Shown here in pieces: positions 5,062-6,671 of a DNA stretch of 6,671 nt; position 1 is the stretch's first letter; every line of letters starts with the position of its first letter. Made by a program: the position numbers and the translations under genes. This DNA comes from Actinomycetota bacterium (GTDB taxonomy: Bacteria; Actinomycetota; Acidimicrobiia; Acidimicrobiales; CADCSY01). The stretch spans positions 4,487 to 11,157 of the forward strand of contig JAHWJR010000047.1 of the NCBI GenBank assembly GCA_019348335.1. The letters are read 5' to 3'. The notes beneath the pieces are model-generated. The model was given only the letters and a program-made list of their open reading frames with translations, was not told the DNA's origin and did not search any database.

Positions 5062-6603
5062 ATGGACCAGCGCCCGTTCCGGGAACGCCCTGACGACGAC
5101 ACCGAGGCCATGCCCACCGCCGGAAATCGACCAGGCGGCGAGCGGGGCGACCCCACCGAGGGCGTCCGCATCATCGGGGACGACGAGGCGGCTGAGGTCA
5201 TGGAGAGGGGTGACGTGGCGCCCCGCCGGGGGATGGGGACCCCGAAGTACGGCGACCGGCCCGAGGCCCCTCCCGAGGACGCCCGTCCGGCGTTGCGCTT
5301 CCCGCTCAGCGCCAGCGGGGACGCCTCGGACATGGCGCGACCCCGCGTGAGCGGCTCGCCGGCGCCCCCCATGCAGCCCTGGACCGAGCCGCCCAGCGGA
5401 GAGGTGCCGGTCATCGTGCCCGAGGCCAAGGGCGACGACGACACCGGTGACGATCTCGAGGCATGGTCGAGCTTCGCCACGTCCGGGCCCCGCTGGCGCG
5501 ACCAGTCCCGTGACTGGGAGAAGCCTGACTACGACGACACGTCCATGCTCCACGACGACGAGACCCGCGTCGGTGCGCTCGACACCTCCGACCGCCCGGC
5601 TCCGGACGACTTCTTCTCCTTCGACGAGTACGACGACGAGGTCGCCCCCCCGCCGCCGGCCGCACGCCGGGTGGAGCGGGCCCCGGGCCCGCCAGACCAG
5701 GCCCTTCGCGAGCGGCCACCGCGGGGGTCCACCCGCATGCCGGTCGAGCCCGACGAGTGGGACGAGGGCACGCCGCCCGCCGACGAGGGCGGGGGCGGGG
5801 GTGAGCTCCGTCAGCGAGTACTGACGGCGGCGGTGCTGGCTGCTGCCGCCCTGATCGTGTTCGCCCTCGGCCCCGGGCCGGCGGTGGTGCTGGTGACCGC
5901 CGTGGTGGCGGTGTGCGCCGGCGAGCTGTTCGACTCCCTGCGACGGGGCGGCTACCAGCCGGCGACCCTCCTCGGCCTGGTGGCCAGTGTGTCGATGGTG
6001 GCGGCCGCCTACTGGAAGGGCGAGGGCGCCCTGCCCCTGGTGCTGGGCCTGACCGTGGTCTTCACCCTGCTCTGGTACCTGGTCGGCGTTACCCGGGTGG
6101 CACCGACCATGAACCTCTCGGTGACCGTGTTCGGGGTGGCCTACGTGGGGCTCCTGGGGTCGTTCGCCGCTTTGATCCTCACCTTCCCGAACGGCATCGG
6201 CGTGCTCATCGGCGTGGTGGTGGCGGTGGCCGCCGCCGACGCCGGCGCCTTGTTCGTCGGTCAGCGCTTCGGTCGGCGGTTGCTGGCGCCCGACATCAGC
6301 CCCAACAAGACCGTCGAGGGCGTGGTCGGCGGTGGCCTGGTCGCCGTCGTGGTCAGCTGGCTGGTGCTGGGCGTCATCGGCCTCCACCCGTGGGAGCCCG
6401 GGACAGCCGTCGCGCTCGGGCTGGTGGTCGCGGTGGCCGCGCCGCTCGGCGACCTGTGCCAGTCGATGCTCAAGCGGGACCTCGAGCTCAAGGACATGGG
6501 CAGCGTCCTCCCCGGCCACGGGGGGCTCATCGACCGCTTCGACGCCCTGCTGTTCGTCCTGCCCGCCGCCTACTACCTCTGCCGGCTCTTGGAGATCTTC
6601 TGA
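5062..6603 (+). CDS. cdsA: Phosphatidate cytidylyltransferase (CDP-diacylglycerol synthase) with 247-residue acidic N-terminal extension
   Basis: CdsA is an integral membrane enzyme that joins CTP and phosphatidic acid to give CDP-diacylglycerol, precursor of the major phospholipids. The enzyme domain is residues 248-513 (266 residues, normal for CdsA), with about eight to nine hydrophobic segments from VLTAAVLAAAALIVFALG onward. Diagnostic motifs are AAADAGALFVGQRFGRR, SPNKTVEG (413-420), and the family signature from S468: SMLKRD, then KDMGSVLPGHGG and DRFD. Residues 1-247 are extra: polar, very acidic, Pro/Gly-rich, with no membrane segment, ending in a Gly5 linker. They contain motif-like islands near 34-57, 76-82, 104-121 and 132-175. 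The extension lies in the same uninterrupted frame. An internal start at Met226 would give a near-canonical protein, but the SD at 5051 favours the full-length form. It is last in the cluster within this window. Confidence 0.95.
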   Translation: MDQRPFRERPDDDTEAMPTAGNRPGGERGDPTEGVRIIGDDEAAEVMERGDVAPRRGMGTPKYGDRPEAPPEDARPALRFPLSASGDASDMARPRVSGSPAPPMQPWTEPPSGEVPVIVPEAKGDDDTGDDLEAWSSFATSGPRWRDQSRDWEKPDYDDTSMLHDDETRVGALDTSDRPAPDDFFSFDEYDDEVAPPPPAARRVERAPGPPDQALRERPPRGSTRMPVEPDEWDEGTPPADEGGGGGELRQRVLTAAVLAAAALIVFALGPGPAVVLVTAVVAVCAGELFDSLRRGGYQPATLLGLVASVSMVAAAYWKGEGALPLVLGLTVVFTLLWYLVGVTRVAPTMNLSVTVFGVAYVGLLGSFAALILTFPNGIGVLIGVVVAVAAADAGALFVGQRFGRRLLAPDISPNKTVEGVVGGGLVAVVVSWLVLGVIGLHPWEPGTAVALGLVVAVAAPLGDLCQSMLKRDLELKDMGSVLPGHGGLIDRFDALLFVLPAAYYLCRLLEIF

Positions 6604-6605
6604 GG

Positions 6606-6639
6606 GTGGGCGGGGCCCCGACACCCCCTGCCCGCCCAC
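6606..6639 (+). terminator. Hairpin after cdsA, possible terminator
   Basis: gtgggcggg (6606-6614) is fully complementary to cccgcccac (6631-6639), giving a 9-bp GC stem with a 16-nt loop two bases after the cdsA stop. No T-tract follows. A smaller gtcc/ggac stem-loop comes next (6640-6650). It may end the operon or only attenuate it, since cdsA is often followed by dxr or rlmN, which would lie outside the window. Confidence 0.4.
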
Positions 6640-6671
6640 GTCCGCCGGACGGGTCCTGTCACCGGCGGGAC

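Noticed and set aside
4240..6639. Minus-strand open frame of 799 codons opposite frr and cdsA
   Set aside because: It is antisense to two confidently identified genes, is rich in His/Gly/Val/Arg without any recognisable domain, and is the usual mirror frame of high-GC coding DNA.
1..6671. CRISPR arrays, tRNA/rRNA genes, insertion sequences, prophage or defence genes
   Set aside because: I looked for regular repeats, cloverleaf-like segments, transposase motifs and terminal repeats and saw none; nearly all the DNA is accounted for by housekeeping genes.

Overview
The window is very GC-rich and carries a compact, all-plus-strand housekeeping cluster: an M23-like/hydrolase gene (5' end missing), then rpsB, tsf, pyrH, frr and cdsA. 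This gene order is widespread in bacteria. An LHxGxR-type degenerate M23 gene next to rpsB is typical of Actinomycetota. The long acidic N-terminal extension on CdsA, with motif-like islands, reminds me of Acidimicrobiia (Iamia-like organisms). That placement is from memory and was not checked against a database.

Layout. Positions 2-1471 hold the end of a protein that joins a catalytically degenerate M23/LytM-like domain to an alpha/beta hydrolase with an apparent Ser-Asp-His triad. Positions 1472-1610 form the only intergenic control region. It holds a strong GC-rich hairpin built around a perfect 16-bp palindrome, a TACACT -10-like element, a possible leader hairpin and a Shine-Dalgarno (SD) sequence. 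The operon follows: rpsB (1611-2852), tsf (2855-3658), pyrH (3671-4402), frr (4399-4956) and cdsA (5062-6603). Gaps are 2 and 12 nt, then a 4-nt overlap, then 105 nt before cdsA. A 9-bp hairpin follows the cdsA stop. No stretch over 300 nt lacks a gene.

How the genes work together. S2 and EF-Ts serve translation, RRF recycles ribosomes, UMP kinase supplies pyrimidine nucleotides, and CdsA uses CTP to make CDP-diacylglycerol for phospholipid synthesis. The operon thus links growth-rate functions: ribosome, nucleotide and membrane.

I see no mobile element, CRISPR array, tRNA or rRNA, and no clear new biological system. The unusual points lie inside familiar genes: the degenerate M23-hydrolase fusion, a 181-residue disordered tail on S2, a 247-residue acidic extension on CdsA, and the palindrome where the rpsB -35 should be.
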